A stretch of 5,853 bases of DNA from Methylophilaceae bacterium. Its GTDB lineage: Bacteria; Pseudomonadota; Gammaproteobacteria; Burkholderiales; Methylophilaceae. Location of the stretch: contig SPJO01000084.1 in the NCBI GenBank assembly GCA_006844635.1, positions 1 to 5,853 on the forward strand, read 5' to 3'. Both the position numbers and the translations under genes were made by a program. Of the stretch, positions 1-5,853 are shown piece by piece. Below the pieces are notes generated by a model. That model did not search any database, had not been told where the DNA came from, and saw nothing but the letters and a program-made list of their open reading frames with translations. How positions within the stretch are numbered: the first letter of the stretch is position 1; each line of letters begins with the position of its first letter.

Positions 1-57
1 TTTAGCAATAAGGCCGAAACCTATATACTGACCACCTCAAACTTCGATAGTACTTTT

Positions 58-137
58 CCACACATTTACATGTGAGGTAAGAAATATAAAACAATTAAAT
101 TGCAATTGCAACACTTTAGTTACATTTTGTTAACAAA
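58..137. promoter_or_regulatory. AT-rich upstream region of pip with three dyad-symmetric elements
   Basis: Three dyads lie in the non-coding region ahead of pip. At 58-77 the arms CCaCACAT and ATGTGaGG flank the loop TTAC, with one A/A mismatch. At 100-111 TTGCAATTGCAA is a perfect 12-bp palindrome, and at 126-137 TTTGTTAACAAA is another. The last two have centres 26 bp apart. I could not assign a convincing sigma-70 promoter: TATAAA at 85-90 and TAAAAT at 173-178 are possible -10 boxes, but neither has a good -35 at the right distance. Protein-binding sites are plausible, but short palindromes also arise by chance in sequence this AT-rich. Confidence 0.3.
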
Positions 138-213
138 TTTTGTAATTATTTTTAGCAGCAAATTCAAAAAAATAAAATATTCAATTAAATCAACGAGAAA
201 GAATCAGACTAAC

Positions 214-1194
214 ATGTGTCAAACCACTTACAATTTATACCCAGAAATCGATACATATCATCAAAACTGGTTAAAAATGGATGATTTACATGAGATTTAC
301 TATGAAGAGAGTGGCAATCCCAAAGGGATGCCTGTGGTTTTTTTACATGGTGGTCCAGGTGGTGGCTGCAGACCAGGCCAAAGACGCTTCTTTGACCCCA
401 AGCACTATCGCATCATTTTATTAGATCAGCGCGGCTGCGAGCGAAGCAAACCACAAGGGTCCGTCATTAACAACACGACTGCAGACTTAGTCGCGGACCT
501 AGAAAAGCTACGTGCGCACCTAGGCATTGAACAATGGCATGTCTTTGGCGGCTCTTGGGGCAGCACCTTAGCATTGTCTTATGCCACACAACACCCGACC
601 CGCACCATCTCTCTCGCGTTGCGTGGCATTTTTCTTAGTCGCCAATCTGAACTCGATTGGTTTTTAGGAGACATTAAACATTTTTATCCTGATGTTTGGC
701 AGGTGCTACTTGATTATTTGCCCACAGAAGAACAAGGCGATGTTTTAACCGCTTTTGAAAAACGGGTGTTTTCAGATGACATCAACATCAGCCACCCCGC
801 TGCTGCTGCATGGAACAATTATGAAGGCAGCATTATGCGTTTAGACCCAACACAAGGGCAAAGCGCCCCGACAACACAACCAACGACTGAAGAATGCAAA
901 AAAGCAAAAGCCGGTGATGTTGCGCGAGCACGTGTGCAAATTCACTATATCCGCAACCAATGCTTTATTGATGGTGAAGCATTATTGAAAGCAACCGAGC
1001 AGTTGTCGCACATCCCTACCGTGATTGTGCAAGGTCGTTATGATATGGTTTGTCCTCCACAAACAGCATGGTTATTGTCAAAAGCAATGCCACATGCCAA
1101 ACATATTGTGGTGCAAGATGCAGGTCACTCAGCAATGGAACCAGGTGTTATCTCCGCATTGGTTGGCGCAACAGAGCAATTCAAGACGTTGTAA
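214..1194 (+). CDS. pip: Prolyl aminopeptidase (proline iminopeptidase), alpha/beta hydrolase, family S33
   Basis: This is a probable cytosolic serine peptidase releasing N-terminal proline from peptides. The 326-residue product has the family layout: HGGPGGG at 45-51 (oxyanion-hole loop), DQRG at 71-74, nucleophile elbow GGSWGS with Ser114, a helical cap, Asp277 in GRYD and His305 in AGHS. Family length is about 310-320 residues. The frame stays open upstream to a TTG at 100, but those 38 codons come from AT-rich sequence and precede the normal family start, so ATG 214 is preferred; a weak GAGAAAGA lies about 12 nt before it. Oddities: the usual DQRGxGRS reads DQRGCERS (Glu76); the cap is about nine residues longer than in the Xanthomonas enzyme as I recall it; and the Glu of the family's IENHY motif is Gln242, while Glu204 and Arg137 are kept. 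The family is clear; strict proline specificity is less certain. Confidence 0.93.
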   Translation: MCQTTYNLYPEIDTYHQNWLKMDDLHEIYYEESGNPKGMPVVFLHGGPGGGCRPGQRRFFDPKHYRIILLDQRGCERSKPQGSVINNTTADLVADLEKLRAHLGIEQWHVFGGSWGSTLALSYATQHPTRTISLALRGIFLSRQSELDWFLGDIKHFYPDVWQVLLDYLPTEEQGDVLTAFEKRVFSDDINISHPAAAAWNNYEGSIMRLDPTQGQSAPTTQPTTEECKKAKAGDVARARVQIHYIRNQCFIDGEALLKATEQLSHIPTVIVQGRYDMVCPPQTAWLLSKAMPHAKHIVVQDAGHSAMEPGVISALVGATEQFKTL

Positions 1195-1205
1195 AATACA
1201 ACGTC
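1185..1205 (+). repeat. Perfect 9-bp inverted repeat (hairpin) spanning the pip stop codon
   Basis: GACGTTGTA (1185-1193) is followed by the loop AAA and then TACAACGTC (1197-1205), an exact reverse complement. The left arm holds the last pip codons and the first two bases of the TAA stop. No run of T follows, so it does not fit a classical Rho-independent terminator. It could be an RNA stem protecting the pip 3' end, a partial attenuator before the next gene, or a protein-binding dyad. The structure is seen directly; the role is inferred. Confidence 0.6.
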
Positions 1206-1226
1206 AATTAACGAGCGTTTAATATA

Positions 1227-2537
1227 TTGACTAAATTAAACTCAAAAGAAGGCTTTAAAAAATTAGCGCAGCACCCCGCTATTAATAAGGCGATTAACAA
1301 ACCCATGGCCGCATACTCTAAGAAAGAGTATGCGACGCTGCTATTTGTTTTTCGAGAAACGCTCGCAGGATTTGCTAGGCATAACATACTAGGTCTATCC
1401 GCATCCCTATCGTTTTATGCACTGTTTGCACTTATTCCACTCATCCTACTCATCTTTTACTTATTGAGTCATTTAGTTTTCTCATCTGACTATGCCATCG
1501 TTAAGCTGGCCATTCTAACCAGCAATATCATGCCTGACTTCAGCGGCAAGATTATGTCAGAGGTGTATCAAGCTTCAAACTCGAAGGCCGCCTGGGGTGC
1601 ACTTGGCTTGTTTATCTTACTTTGGACCATTACACCGCTTGCTAGAGCCATGCGCTCCTCTTTTTACAGTATCTCATCAATTACCGAACAACCGCCTTTT
1701 TTGAAAGGAAAGGTGAGAGATGTGCTATCTGTATTTGGCATCTTATTATTATTCTTTACCTTCACCGCTGCGGGCTTCATTGTAGAGGAGATCGTACGAT
1801 ATTTAGCTACCCATCTACCACAAAGCATGCTCAGCTTTATTGGGGGTAGCATTACCCTAGCCATCACAACCACTTTGATTGCTTTGTTCTATAAGATGTT
1901 CTTTCCCATGCGCGTAGCCTTTCGCCATATTTTCATGGGCGCATTATTAACAACATTGCTTTGGCTACTCATGCGCCCTGCTTTTGGCTTATTCTTATCA
2001 GTGAACCCGGATTTTGGTGCTGTATTCGGCAGCATGAAAAATATGTTTGTTTCGATTACGTGGTTGTATGTCAACTTTGCTGTATTTCTATTAGGGTCTG
2101 TACTCATTGCCACCCTAAGAAAACAAGATGCACTATTGCTGCGAGGGTTATTTGATAATGTGCCTGATAAGGCAAACTATATTGAAGCGCTTATGCAGCG
2201 TTATGGCATCACCATGCAGCAGGGCGACTATGTCTTTGAAATTGGTAACAATGACCGCAGCCTATATTATTTAGTGTCGGGTGAAGTGCACTTAACCACA
2301 GACAGTGGTGTTTTACGTAAAATAACGGCGAATCATTACTTTGGCGAAACAGCGAGCTTAACGGAACAACCAACGACAACGAACGCAATGATTGCTTCAG
2401 AGACAGCAGCGATTATCGTCATCCATGCTGAGAACATTGATGCAATGCTGACAGACAACCCGAAAGTCGCCATGCATCTATTAAAGCAGTTAGCCGCTAG
2501 AATAGAGCGCAATGACCTGGGAGCAACGAAGCAGTAA
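1227..2537 (+). CDS. YihY/BrkB-family inner-membrane protein with C-terminal cNMP-binding-like domain
   Basis: The 436-residue product has two parts. Residues about 40-300 match the YihY/BrkB (UPF0761) family, with six hydrophobic segments near 60-83, 120-137, 168-187, 203-222, 233-250 and 270-296, and the family-like stretch LSASLSFYALFALIPLIL. The family was once called ribonuclease BN, an assignment later withdrawn; its function remains unsettled. Residues about 318-425 form a CRP-like cyclic-nucleotide-binding fold: GDYVFEIG, YYLVSGEV, then FGE at 372-374. The arginine that normally contacts the cyclic phosphate is replaced (QPTTTNA, Thr383), so nucleotide binding is doubtful. The tail probably faces the cytoplasm and may regulate the membrane part. 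The start is TTG 1227, with no strong ribosome site; ATG 1305 (residue 27) is an alternative that would still keep every helix. It lies 32 nt after pip and 11 nt before the TPR gene, suggesting co-transcription. Confidence 0.88.
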   Translation: MTKLNSKEGFKKLAQHPAINKAINKPMAAYSKKEYATLLFVFRETLAGFARHNILGLSASLSFYALFALIPLILLIFYLLSHLVFSSDYAIVKLAILTSNIMPDFSGKIMSEVYQASNSKAAWGALGLFILLWTITPLARAMRSSFYSISSITEQPPFLKGKVRDVLSVFGILLLFFTFTAAGFIVEEIVRYLATHLPQSMLSFIGGSITLAITTTLIALFYKMFFPMRVAFRHIFMGALLTTLLWLLMRPAFGLFLSVNPDFGAVFGSMKNMFVSITWLYVNFAVFLLGSVLIATLRKQDALLLRGLFDNVPDKANYIEALMQRYGITMQQGDYVFEIGNNDRSLYYLVSGEVHLTTDSGVLRKITANHYFGETASLTEQPTTTNAMIASETAAIIVIHAENIDAMLTDNPKVAMHLLKQLAARIERNDLGATKQ

Positions 2538-2548
2538 GACAAATCACT

Positions 2549-4048
2549 ATGGCAAACTTATCACAACCCAACCAACAACAAACGCAACAGCTCATACAAC
2601 AACTCAATAACGGACAACTGCCTGCGGCAGAGCAACTCGCGAAAAGCCTTATTGCGAAACACCCTAATGCCTTTATGCTACACCATGTACTTGCCCTTGC
2701 ATTAGATGGGCAACAAAAGTTTAGCGAGTCGATTAATAGCTATCAACAAGCCATTAAGCTACAACCAAAGAATGCTGACTTACACTTTAACTTAGGTATT
2801 GCATATAACAACACGAATCAATTTAACGAAGCCATCGCTGCTTATCAACAAGCCATCACCCTGAACCCAAACTTTTTTGAGGCGCATGGCAACTTAGGCA
2901 CTGTATTACAGCGCTTAGGCATGCTTAACGAAGCCGTAACGAGTTATCGAAAAGGCTTACGCATTAACCCACAAGATGCGCGTGGTCACTTTAACTTAGG
3001 CACTGCATTACGTGACCAGGGTAATTTACCTGAAGCGATTAGTAGCTACAAGTTGGCCATTAAGCTATTCCCAAATTACACAGATGCTTATAACAACCTA
3101 GGCGAAACATTACGTGATCACGGCGATATGGATGCCGCAGTCAAAAACTATCAGGAGGCTCTGGCACGCAACCCCGACCACCCTAACGCGAATTACAATA
3201 TGGGTGAATTCCTATATCTAGCAAAGCAGTACAACGACGCTGTACCGCACTTTGAAAAGTCGCAATTAGATGACTGGCAAGCACGCAGCATGTATTGCCT
3301 ATATAAGGCAGAGCGTTTTGAAGACTTTAAATCACAACTGGACCATGTGGTGAAACAGACACGGCACACATCACCACTCATCGCGACATTAGCCACACAT
3401 TATGCGGTCAACTTCAACGAGCCAACAGGTTACAACTTTTGTAAAAATGGTTTGGACTTTGTTTACCAAAATAGTATTGAAGAGCTAGCCGCACCAAATA
3501 GCTCATTATTGCAGTCTTTATTATCTGATATTGAGAATACAGATATTGCAGAACGCGTTCAGGGCATGCTGCATTATGGCAAACAATCGGCGGGTAACTT
3601 ATTCAAAAGGCCTGAATCCTCATTTAAGCAACTTGCTGCATTGGTTTTGCAAGAGTTCAACCGTTACAAAACCCACTTCTCGGATGCTGATTGCGAGCTG
3701 ATCCAATCCTTTCCTGATACGCTAGATTTCACCAGCTCTTGGTATGTCAAAATGCAACAAGGTGGGCATTTAAGCCCACACATTCACGAAATTGGCTGGA
3801 TTAGTGGCGCTGTGTACCTTGCCATGCCAGAGCAGAATGGTGATGAAGGTGCTTTTGAGTATGGTACGCATGGCGACGACTATCCGATGCAACCTAATCG
3901 GTCAGTCAAAGATTTCCCAGTTGCCAACACCTTGCCAGCTGTCGGTGACATCGTACTGTTTCCATCGTCACTTTTCCATCGAACCATTCCCTTTCAATCG
4001 GATGAACAACGCATCTGTATCGCTTTTGACTTAAAACCAGCTGGCTAG
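2549..4048 (+). CDS. TPR-repeat protein with C-terminal 2OG-Fe(II) oxygenase-like domain
   Basis: The 499-residue product has no signal peptide or membrane segment, so it is probably cytoplasmic. Residues about 8-240 hold six or seven tandem 34-residue TPR units, best seen from 41 to 210, with repeated NLGxA, EAIxxYxxAI and NP signatures; these normally bind protein partners. Residues about 240-370 are a less distinctive helical linker. Residues about 390-497 resemble the putative 2OG-Fe(II) oxygenase family found behind TPRs in many aquatic proteobacteria: HIH at 411-413, SGAVYL, GDIVLFPSSLFH with His477, and RICIAF with Arg488. By analogy the histidines would hold iron and Arg488 the 2-oxoglutarate carboxylate. 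The product is therefore probably a hydroxylase acting on a TPR-recruited substrate, but no substrate can be named. ATG 2549 lies 11 nt after the preceding stop with only a weak ribosome site (TAAGA), consistent with translation as part of an operon. Confidence 0.9.
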   Translation: MANLSQPNQQQTQQLIQQLNNGQLPAAEQLAKSLIAKHPNAFMLHHVLALALDGQQKFSESINSYQQAIKLQPKNADLHFNLGIAYNNTNQFNEAIAAYQQAITLNPNFFEAHGNLGTVLQRLGMLNEAVTSYRKGLRINPQDARGHFNLGTALRDQGNLPEAISSYKLAIKLFPNYTDAYNNLGETLRDHGDMDAAVKNYQEALARNPDHPNANYNMGEFLYLAKQYNDAVPHFEKSQLDDWQARSMYCLYKAERFEDFKSQLDHVVKQTRHTSPLIATLATHYAVNFNEPTGYNFCKNGLDFVYQNSIEELAAPNSSLLQSLLSDIENTDIAERVQGMLHYGKQSAGNLFKRPESSFKQLAALVLQEFNRYKTHFSDADCELIQSFPDTLDFTSSWYVKMQQGGHLSPHIHEIGWISGAVYLAMPEQNGDEGAFEYGTHGDDYPMQPNRSVKDFPVANTLPAVGDIVLFPSSLFHRTIPFQSDEQRICIAFDLKPAG

Positions 4049-4240
4049 TAACTTTATAAAATAAATCAGCTTGTTTTACTGAATTGTGTCAAAATTTCAT
4101 GCTTAAATTGAGTGGCAATAAAAATGAAGGTCGCATTCGTTAATAAAAATGTTAAAAATATACGAGCGTATAAAACATTTGCAATGTTAGCTTAACTATA
4201 TAATATAGACCCACTGGGCCTCAAAAATTAGGATAAATGA
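4049..4240 (+). promoter_or_regulatory. Intergenic control region before the HD-GYP gene: two inverted repeats and a -10 box
   Basis: This 192-nt AT-rich gap has no gene. Two perfect dyads sit side by side: TATACG-AG-CGTATA at 4159-4172 and AACATT-TGC-AATGTT at 4174-4188. TATAAT at 4199-4204 matches the sigma-70 -10 consensus; the overlapping TAATAT at 4201-4206 is an alternative. The only -35-like hexamer is TTTGCA at 4178-4183 (spacer 15 or 17), inside the second dyad. A weak -35 buried in a dyad suits regulator-controlled transcription. The transcript would start near 4211, giving a leader of about 30 nt. No convincing terminator for the upstream gene is visible; the only stems near 4050-4080 are short and AT-rich. 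Confidence 0.5.
4230..4233 (+). promoter_or_regulatory. Ribosome binding site AGGA for the HD-GYP gene
   Basis: AGGA ends 7 nt before ATG 4241, which is good spacing. A second ATG at 4237 overlaps in another frame and reaches a stop after nine codons. It is too close to the AGGA to be favoured, so the site supports 4241 as the start. Confidence 0.6.
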
Positions 4241-5311
4241 ATGATAGATCTCGAGATGCTCGCTGATAGTTCAATACTGGTCGTAGATGATCAATCGACC
4301 AGTCGAACCATCTTATCTCACGTAATCCGCAGCATTAACCCCAAAATCAAAATTATTGAACAAGACAACCCTGAAAAGGCACTAGAATGGGCGGCTGAAA
4401 ACACTGCTGACTTAGTCTTTATTGACTATGTGATGCCTGAAATGAACGGTGTTGACTTTACTAGTTTGCTAAAAAAGCTACCCAGCTACGATGCCGTACC
4501 TGTCATCATGATCACCATTAAAAAAGATGCTGACACACGGTATGCCGCATTAGATGCAGGCGTCGCAGACTTTTTAAACAAACCTGTCGACGTATACGAG
4601 TGCACAGCCAGAAGTAAGAACTTGCTCACGATGCGTCACCAGCAGCTCCAACTGCAATCAAGAGGTGATAAGTTAGAAGATGAAGTGAAGCAAGCCGTGG
4701 TCGAAATCCGTGCTAGGGAAAAAGAAACGCTGTTACGTTTAGCGCGTGCTGGCGAACATAGAGACTTTGATACCGCCATGCATTTACAACGCATGTCAGC
4801 CTATAGCAAGGCTATTGCTGAAGCAGTAGGGTTTAGTGAGGAGGACGCGGAAGTCATTGAACTCGCAGCGCCACTCCACGATATTGGCAAGGTCGGCATT
4901 CCTGATAACATCCTGCTTAAAAAAGGGCCATTGGATGAAGTTGAAAAAACCATTATGCGCCAGCACCCTGTCATCGGCTATGAGATCCTACAAAACAGCC
5001 CCTCCAAATATTTACAAATGGGTGGTGAAATCGCACTGGCTCACCACGAACGGTATGATGGCCTCGGCTATCCATATCAGTTGAAAGGTGAACAAATCCC
5101 CATCTCTGCACGGATTGTCGCCATTGCCGATGTCTTGGATGCATTAACGTCGAAGCGTCCATATAAAGAGCCATGGTCTATGCAGAAAGCATTTGAATAT
5201 ATCCAAGGAGAAAGTGGTAAGCACTTCGACCCCAACTTAGTATCCACCACGGTATCTATTCGCGAATCTTTAGAACAGATATATGCCTCTCAAAGTGAGC
5301 AAGTCCATTAA
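4241..5311 (+). CDS. Response regulator with receiver and HD-GYP domains; predicted cyclic di-GMP phosphodiesterase (RpfG-like)
   Basis: The 356-residue cytoplasmic protein starts with a receiver domain at about 10-128: acidic pair Asp16/Asp17, phospho-acceptor Asp62 in FIDYVMPEMNG, Thr92 and Lys114 in NKPVD, all intact. A charged helical linker (about 132-168, possible coiled coil) leads to an HD-GYP domain at about 170-345. Its expected metal and signature residues are present: HLQR at 181-184, LHDIGK with His213/Asp214, QHP with His242, HHE at 268-270, DGLGYP at 273-278 and IADVLDALTSKRPYK from 296. The family hydrolyses cyclic di-GMP to pGpG or GMP; activity here is predicted from the complete motif set. 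Phosphorylation of Asp62 by a histidine kinase would be the input. It begins a cluster with a lone receiver 13 nt downstream. Domain architecture matches Xanthomonas RpfG, but orthology is not shown, so no symbol is given. Confidence 0.95.
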   Translation: MIDLEMLADSSILVVDDQSTSRTILSHVIRSINPKIKIIEQDNPEKALEWAAENTADLVFIDYVMPEMNGVDFTSLLKKLPSYDAVPVIMITIKKDADTRYAALDAGVADFLNKPVDVYECTARSKNLLTMRHQQLQLQSRGDKLEDEVKQAVVEIRAREKETLLRLARAGEHRDFDTAMHLQRMSAYSKAIAEAVGFSEEDAEVIELAAPLHDIGKVGIPDNILLKKGPLDEVEKTIMRQHPVIGYEILQNSPSKYLQMGGEIALAHHERYDGLGYPYQLKGEQIPISARIVAIADVLDALTSKRPYKEPWSMQKAFEYIQGESGKHFDPNLVSTTVSIRESLEQIYASQSEQVH

Positions 5312-5315
5312 AAGG
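5311..5315 (+). promoter_or_regulatory. Ribosome binding site AAAGG deciding the start of the lone receiver gene
   Basis: AAAGG starts at the last base of the HD-GYP stop codon and ends 9 nt before ATG 5325. The in-frame ATG 5319 would be only 3 nt away, and ATG 5283 lies upstream of it inside the preceding gene. Spacing therefore favours 5325. Confidence 0.5.
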
Positions 5316-5324
5316 CACATGAAG

Positions 5325-5771
5325 ATGGTAGTTAGTAATATAAGAGATGCGACGAAATTCAAACAAACTGTACTGATTATCGACGACCAACCGACTGTGT
5401 TGGATATTCATACTGCAATCTTAAAATCGGTTGATATGAACTTAAATATTGTCGCGATGACAGATCCTGTTGCGGCGCTTGCTTGGATGGGACGCAAGCA
5501 AGTCGACTTAATCGTGACTGATTTCAGCATGTTGCATATGGACGGCATTGAGTTTGTAGAAACCATTAACAAAGCAAATAATGTCGGTCCTACGCCCATT
5601 ATTGTCATCACCGTGTTAAAAGACAGGGCTTTGCACAAAGAGCTATTGACTGCTGGTGCAGCCGCATGCCTTACAAAACCTGTAAAATCAGCCAAACTTG
5701 CAAAAGTGGCTCAATTTTTGCTATCTCAGAACAAGGAATTTTATAACCACCAATTAGCAGCAACAAATTAA
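5325..5771 (+). CDS. Stand-alone CheY-like response regulator receiver
   Basis: The product is a single receiver domain of 148 residues with no output domain. Counting from ATG 5325, it has the acidic pair Asp20/Asp21 in LIIDDQPT, phospho-acceptor Asp66 in VTDFSMLHMDG, Thr96 in VITVLKD and Lys118 in TKPVK, so phosphorylation chemistry looks intact. The last 20 or so residues are a short tail without a recognisable domain. It resembles the receiver of the preceding gene along its length (DDQ, xPxxALxW, DxxxMxGxxF, TxxKD, AGxAxxLxKPV), suggesting duplication. Likely roles are a phosphate sink or competitor for the HD-GYP regulator, or an adaptor acting by protein contact. Translation could also begin at ATG 5319 or at ATG 5283, the latter overlapping the preceding gene by 29 nt and adding 14 residues; the ribosome site favours 5325. 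Confidence 0.85.
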   Translation: MVVSNIRDATKFKQTVLIIDDQPTVLDIHTAILKSVDMNLNIVAMTDPVAALAWMGRKQVDLIVTDFSMLHMDGIEFVETINKANNVGPTPIIVITVLKDRALHKELLTAGAAACLTKPVKSAKLAKVAQFLLSQNKEFYNHQLAATN

Positions 5772-5776
5772 ATAAT

Positions 5777-5853
5777 ATGCTATCAACATTAATAAACTGG
5801 TATAAAGGCTTCGGGGCGGCGAGCGAACCCTTAGAAATAGAACAAGCAAAGAT
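5777..5853 (+). CDS. Start of a gene cut by the right edge; possibly the sensor kinase of the cluster
   Basis: A frame opens at ATG 5777, 5 nt after the receiver stop, and runs 25 codons to the window edge without a stop. The visible residues begin MLSTLINWYKGFG and end EIEQAK. No clear ribosome site precedes it, but the tight spacing and same strand fit the next gene of the operon. No domain can be identified. A short amphipathic start with SE and EQ before a likely hydrophobic part loosely recalls the N-terminus of RpfC-type hybrid histidine kinases, and a kinase is the expected missing partner here. That identity is inference from context. Confidence 0.5.
   Translation, partial: MLSTLINWYKGFGAASEPLEIEQAK

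Noticed and set aside
1..75. Open frame on the + strand from the left edge ending in TGA at 73-75, possibly the tail of an upstream gene
   Set aside because: Only 24 codons are visible, with no recognisable motif; an open stretch this short is expected by chance.
100..213. N-terminal extension of pip from TTG 100 with a hydrophobic stretch resembling a signal or membrane anchor
   Set aside because: The segment is extremely AT-rich, overlaps two palindromes, begins with TTG without a ribosome site, and adds 38 residues beyond the normal family start.
1664..2113. Antisense ORFs of about 70 codons opposite the YihY-like gene
   Set aside because: No family motifs, and they overlap strongly supported coding sequence; they are shadow frames of the membrane-protein gene.
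2765..3170. Apparent direct DNA repeats such as AACTTAGGCACTG within the TPR gene
   Set aside because: They are explained by the repeated TPR protein motif (NLGT and similar), not by a mobile or CRISPR-type repeat.
4049..4080. Possible Rho-independent terminator after the TPR gene
   Set aside because: The stems are short (TCAG/CTGA, TTTAT/ATAAA), AT-rich and lack a following T-run.
4237..4266. Short out-of-frame ORF beginning at ATG 4237, a possible leader peptide
   Set aside because: It has nine codons, overlaps the real start, and sits too close to the AGGA ribosome site.
5408..5695. 95-codon antisense ORF opposite the lone receiver
   Set aside because: The opposite strand carries a full set of receiver motifs; the antisense product has no recognisable domain.

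Overview
The window holds five complete genes and the start of a sixth, all on the + strand and closely packed. Base composition is moderate to AT-rich. The gene families (a YihY/BrkB membrane protein, a TPR/2OG-Fe(II) oxygenase, an RpfG-like HD-GYP response regulator) point to a Gram-negative proteobacterium, probably an aquatic gamma- or betaproteobacterium. This placement is an inference from gene content; no rRNA, tRNA or other phylogenetic marker is present.

Positions 1-213 carry no supportable gene. This strand is very AT-rich, especially from about 80 on, and contains three short dyad-symmetric elements. Positions 214-4048 form a probable three-gene run: a prolyl aminopeptidase (pip, 214-1194), a six-helix YihY-family membrane protein fused to a C-terminal cyclic-nucleotide-binding-like domain (1227-2537, TTG start), and a TPR protein ending in a 2OG-Fe(II) oxygenase-like domain (2549-4048). 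The gaps are 32 and 11 nt. A perfect 9-bp hairpin covers the pip stop codon. The three products share no obvious pathway, so co-transcription is a better-supported idea than a common function.

Positions 4049-4240 are a 192-nt intergenic region with two adjacent perfect inverted repeats just upstream of a TATAAT -10 hexamer. It looks like the control region of a second unit, a signalling cassette. That unit comprises an HD-GYP response regulator predicted to degrade cyclic di-GMP (4241-5311), a stand-alone CheY-like receiver (5325-5771) and a frame opening at 5777 that runs off the right edge. The order recalls Rpf-type systems, in which an RpfG-like phosphodiesterase is driven by a hybrid histidine kinase. 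The two receivers resemble each other and may share a phosphate donor, perhaps the product of the truncated gene.

No mobile element, CRISPR array, tRNA, rRNA or clear Rho-independent terminator was seen. The points most worth following up are the YihY-cNMP fusion with a degenerate phosphate-binding cassette, the paired dyads in front of the HD-GYP gene, and the altered substrate-site residues of the aminopeptidase.
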